In this document: piece after piece, positions 5,128 through 6,081 of the stretch
Layout of the letters: every line of letters starts with the position of its first letter
Numbering within the stretch: the stretch's first letter is position 1
Assembly (NCBI GenBank): GCA_025454565.1
Contig: JALOOE010000238.1
Location: 1 to 6,081 of the forward strand
DNA from: Anaerolineae bacterium
GTDB taxonomy: Bacteria; Chloroflexota; Anaerolineae; CG2-30-64-16
Reading direction: 5' to 3'
Length of the DNA stretch: 6,081 nucleotides
Made by a program: the position numbers and the translations under genes
Notes under the pieces: model-generated
Told to the model about the DNA's origin: nothing
The model's input: the letters and a program-made list of their open reading frames with translations, nothing else
The model's database searches: none

Positions 5128-5436
5128 ATGCTGGAAACTGTGATCACCAAACCAATCCATCGCATTTTGACCGACCTCACTCGCGAGGAACGCGTTGAGA
5201 TTGCATTACCGCTCGCTATGAAGGATTGGGTGCGCTTGCGACTCCGTGAGACGCAACAGCAGCGCCGCGACTTTGAACAGCGGTACGGGATGGACTTTGC
5301 CGCCTTCAAGCGTGACTGGCACGAAGGCCGCGTTCCAGATGCTCATTCGTATGAAGTAGAGCACGTCTACTGGGAATGGGAAGCTGCGGTTAGCGACGAG
5401 GAACGGCTGCTACAGATTTCCGACAGCCTGCCATGA
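5128..5436 (+). CDS. Module B antitoxin-like helical protein (RYG motif)
   Basis: A 102-residue charged helical protein, paralogous in its core to the first gene of module A. A basic, Gln-rich helix (VRLRLRETQQQRRD, 35-48) runs into FEQRYGMDFAAFKRD (49-63), then an acidic aromatic segment YEVEHVYWEWEAAVSDEERL (75-94). The shared pattern is FE-x-RYG-[VM]-D-x-A-x-F. The N-terminal 34 residues differ from module A. The ATG at 5128 was chosen because GGGAGGG (5113-5119) precedes it by eight bases. A frame start at 5086 would lie on top of the -10 element, before the predicted transcript starts. It overlaps the next gene by ATGA, so the pair is translationally coupled. By position and form it is the likely antitoxin; no DNA-binding domain is obvious. 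Confidence 0.78.
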   Translation: MLETVITKPIHRILTDLTREERVEIALPLAMKDWVRLRLRETQQQRRDFEQRYGMDFAAFKRDWHEGRVPDAHSYEVEHVYWEWEAAVSDEERLLQISDSLP

Positions 5437-5765
5437 CACTGTCCGAATTCGAGCGCCAGGTCTACGCTGTTGCGGCGGCTTCGCCAATTTGTGGCGTGCC
5501 ATTGCTCCGCAGGGTGACGCCCACGTCAATCAACCTGCGCCTCGATATCGTCACAGGTGACTTCATCGACGTCTTCTTCAACGAGCAAGCTGACACGCTG
5601 GCTTACGCTGTGATCCGTGATGGCAAACGAATCTTCGGCGCGGATAACACCGGCGGCTGGCACATTCACCCCTGGCATCGGCCTGCGATGCACGAAGTAT
5701 TGGCCGAGCCGATGTCTTTTGATGTCTTTGTGAAAGCCGTGGAGAGCCAGCTCCAGAATGGCTAG
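5433..5765 (+). CDS. Module B toxin-like protein, possible distant TumE relative
   Basis: A 110-residue protein with no signal peptide or membrane segment. After an N-terminal helix (SEFERQVYAVAAAS) come two probable strand pairs: INLRLDIVTGDFIDVFFNEQ (33-52) and TLAYAVIRDGKRIFGADN (55-72). Then follow a conserved-looking GGWHIHPWHRP (74-84) and the C-terminal helix SFDVFVKAVESQL. The layout of an edge strand, a turn, a second strand, then [LI]F-x-x-DN and histidines parallels the TumE signature FFRYDNA...EHKH in module A. I think it is a divergent member of the same toxin fold, but that is inference; a curated family of this kind may already exist under a DUF name. The start overlaps the previous stop by four bases (ATGA). 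No terminator is seen; 180 bases separate it from clpB. Confidence 0.72.
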   Translation: MTLSEFERQVYAVAAASPICGVPLLRRVTPTSINLRLDIVTGDFIDVFFNEQADTLAYAVIRDGKRIFGADNTGGWHIHPWHRPAMHEVLAEPMSFDVFVKAVESQLQNG

Positions 5766-5857
5766 ATCGCTTCATATCTTTCTCCCCACTCTGTCACCCG
5801 TTCCCTGCTGCGCCTCTTACATATCGCTAACACCCCACCAACGCTACGCTAACACCG

Positions 5858-5936
5858 AAGCTGGATACTGAAAACTGGAAGCTGGCGGCTTCGGGTGATG
5901 CGCGTCCGCAACTCTGCAGCTTCCAGTATCCAGCTT
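5858..5936. repeat. Inverted repeat of CTGGAAG words upstream of clpB
   Basis: AAGCTGGATACTG (5858-5870) pairs perfectly with CAGTATCCAGCTT (5924-5936). After a seven-base bulge (5871-5877), GAAGCTG (5878-5884) pairs with CAGCTTC (5917-5923). The loop is about 32 bases, and the right arm continues as another CCAGCTT to 5943. It is a different word family from the repeat at 596-675 but has the same architecture. Its right end overlaps the left edge of the duplicated clpB segment. Confidence 0.7.
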
Positions 5937-6045
5937 CCAGCTTTATGTCCCGGAGGTCACCATGCGACTAGATAGATTCACTCAGCGCGGGCAGGAGGCG
6001 ATTCTCGCCGCCCAGGAGCTCAGCCAAACCTATAACCACAACCAG
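5934..6045 (+). repeat. Right copy of the clpB 5'-end direct repeat
   Basis: This gap-free counterpart of 4971-5082 lies at a constant offset of 963 bases. It holds the working ribosome binding site, start codon and first 28 codons of clpB. Module B and the CTGGAAG inverted repeat lie between the two copies. Confidence 0.9.
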
Positions 6046-6081
6046 ATCGAGCCAGAGCACCTGCTGCTGGCGCTGCTCCAG
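5962..6081 (+). CDS. clpB: ATP-dependent disaggregase ClpB, first 40 residues
   Basis: The N-terminus of ClpB, the hexameric AAA+ chaperone that works with DnaK to dissolve protein aggregates. The start MRLDRFTQRGQEAILAAQEL and the following HNQIEPEHLLLALLQ are the first helices of the Clp N-terminal repeat; EPEHLLLALL is the hallmark. The ATG at 5962 has CGGAGG five bases upstream. The frame is open to the window edge, so both ATPase domains (full length about 860 residues) are unseen. ClpA or ClpC is less likely, because the MRLDRFT start is typical of ClpB. I see no clear heat-shock promoter or CIRCE-type operator in the 180 bases before it. Confidence 0.9.
   Translation, partial: MRLDRFTQRGQEAILAAQELSQTYNHNQIEPEHLLLALLQ

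Noticed and set aside
4876..5160. Minus-strand frame ending in an ATGA overlap with the module A antitoxin-like gene
   Set aside because: Its end reads in a protein-like way, but it runs through the clpB relic antisense and contains the module A promoter. I could not match it to any family, so the overlap is probably chance.
5825..5855. Direct repeat CGCTAACAC (5825-5833 and 5847-5855) upstream of clpB as a heat-shock operator
   Set aside because: It resembles neither the CIRCE inverted repeat nor an HAIR element closely enough, and no promoter anchors it. It may still be a regulator site.

Overview
The window is bacterial, GC-rich and densely packed. A tryptophan-type T-box leader, a TrpB2-type PLP enzyme, palindromic short-word repeats and a ClpB start resembling those of Chloroflexota suggest that phylum or a near relative. 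This assignment is inferred from memory of family features, because there is no rRNA or species marker here.

Left part (1-3097). On the minus strand, a 5'-complete but window-truncated tryptophan synthase beta-like gene (3-542) sits behind a T-box riboswitch. The leader has a near-consensus promoter (1072-1100), a UGG specifier (951-953), a T-box bulge suited to tRNA-Trp (755-758) and an intrinsic terminator (705-735). A large imperfect inverted repeat lies between that terminator and the start codon. Upstream, also on the minus strand, is a thioredoxin with a WCMPC active site. Divergent from it, on the plus strand, is a two-domain protein joining a complete CutA1 domain to an esterase of the Fes/EstD type. 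Directly behind its stop, in the same frame, lie the last 80 or so codons of a TrmA/RlmD-type RNA uracil-5-methyltransferase with no body in front of them.

Middle (3098-4216). About 430 bases hold no convincing gene but contain a perfect 15-bp hairpin and a shorter one. A minus-strand gene then encodes a small secreted protein with four cysteines, followed by a hairpin terminator. Next to it is an AT-rich stretch and a possible 32-codon plus-strand ORF that looks decayed.

Right part (4217-6081). Two toxin-antitoxin-like modules are arranged back to back. Module A (minus strand) has a helical protein with a FEARYG motif followed by a TumE-like toxin that is split by a frameshift. Module B (plus strand) has a second helical protein with FEQRYG, followed by a toxin-like protein overlapping it by ATGA. 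Each module has its own promoter. Between the promoters lies a 112-bp relic of the 5' end of clpB, with a stop at codon 2. The same segment recurs 963 bp downstream as the start of the intact clpB that runs off the window. Module B and an inverted repeat are thus bracketed by imperfect direct repeats of the clpB 5' end. This looks like a small inserted or recombined island, and it is the most interesting structure here.
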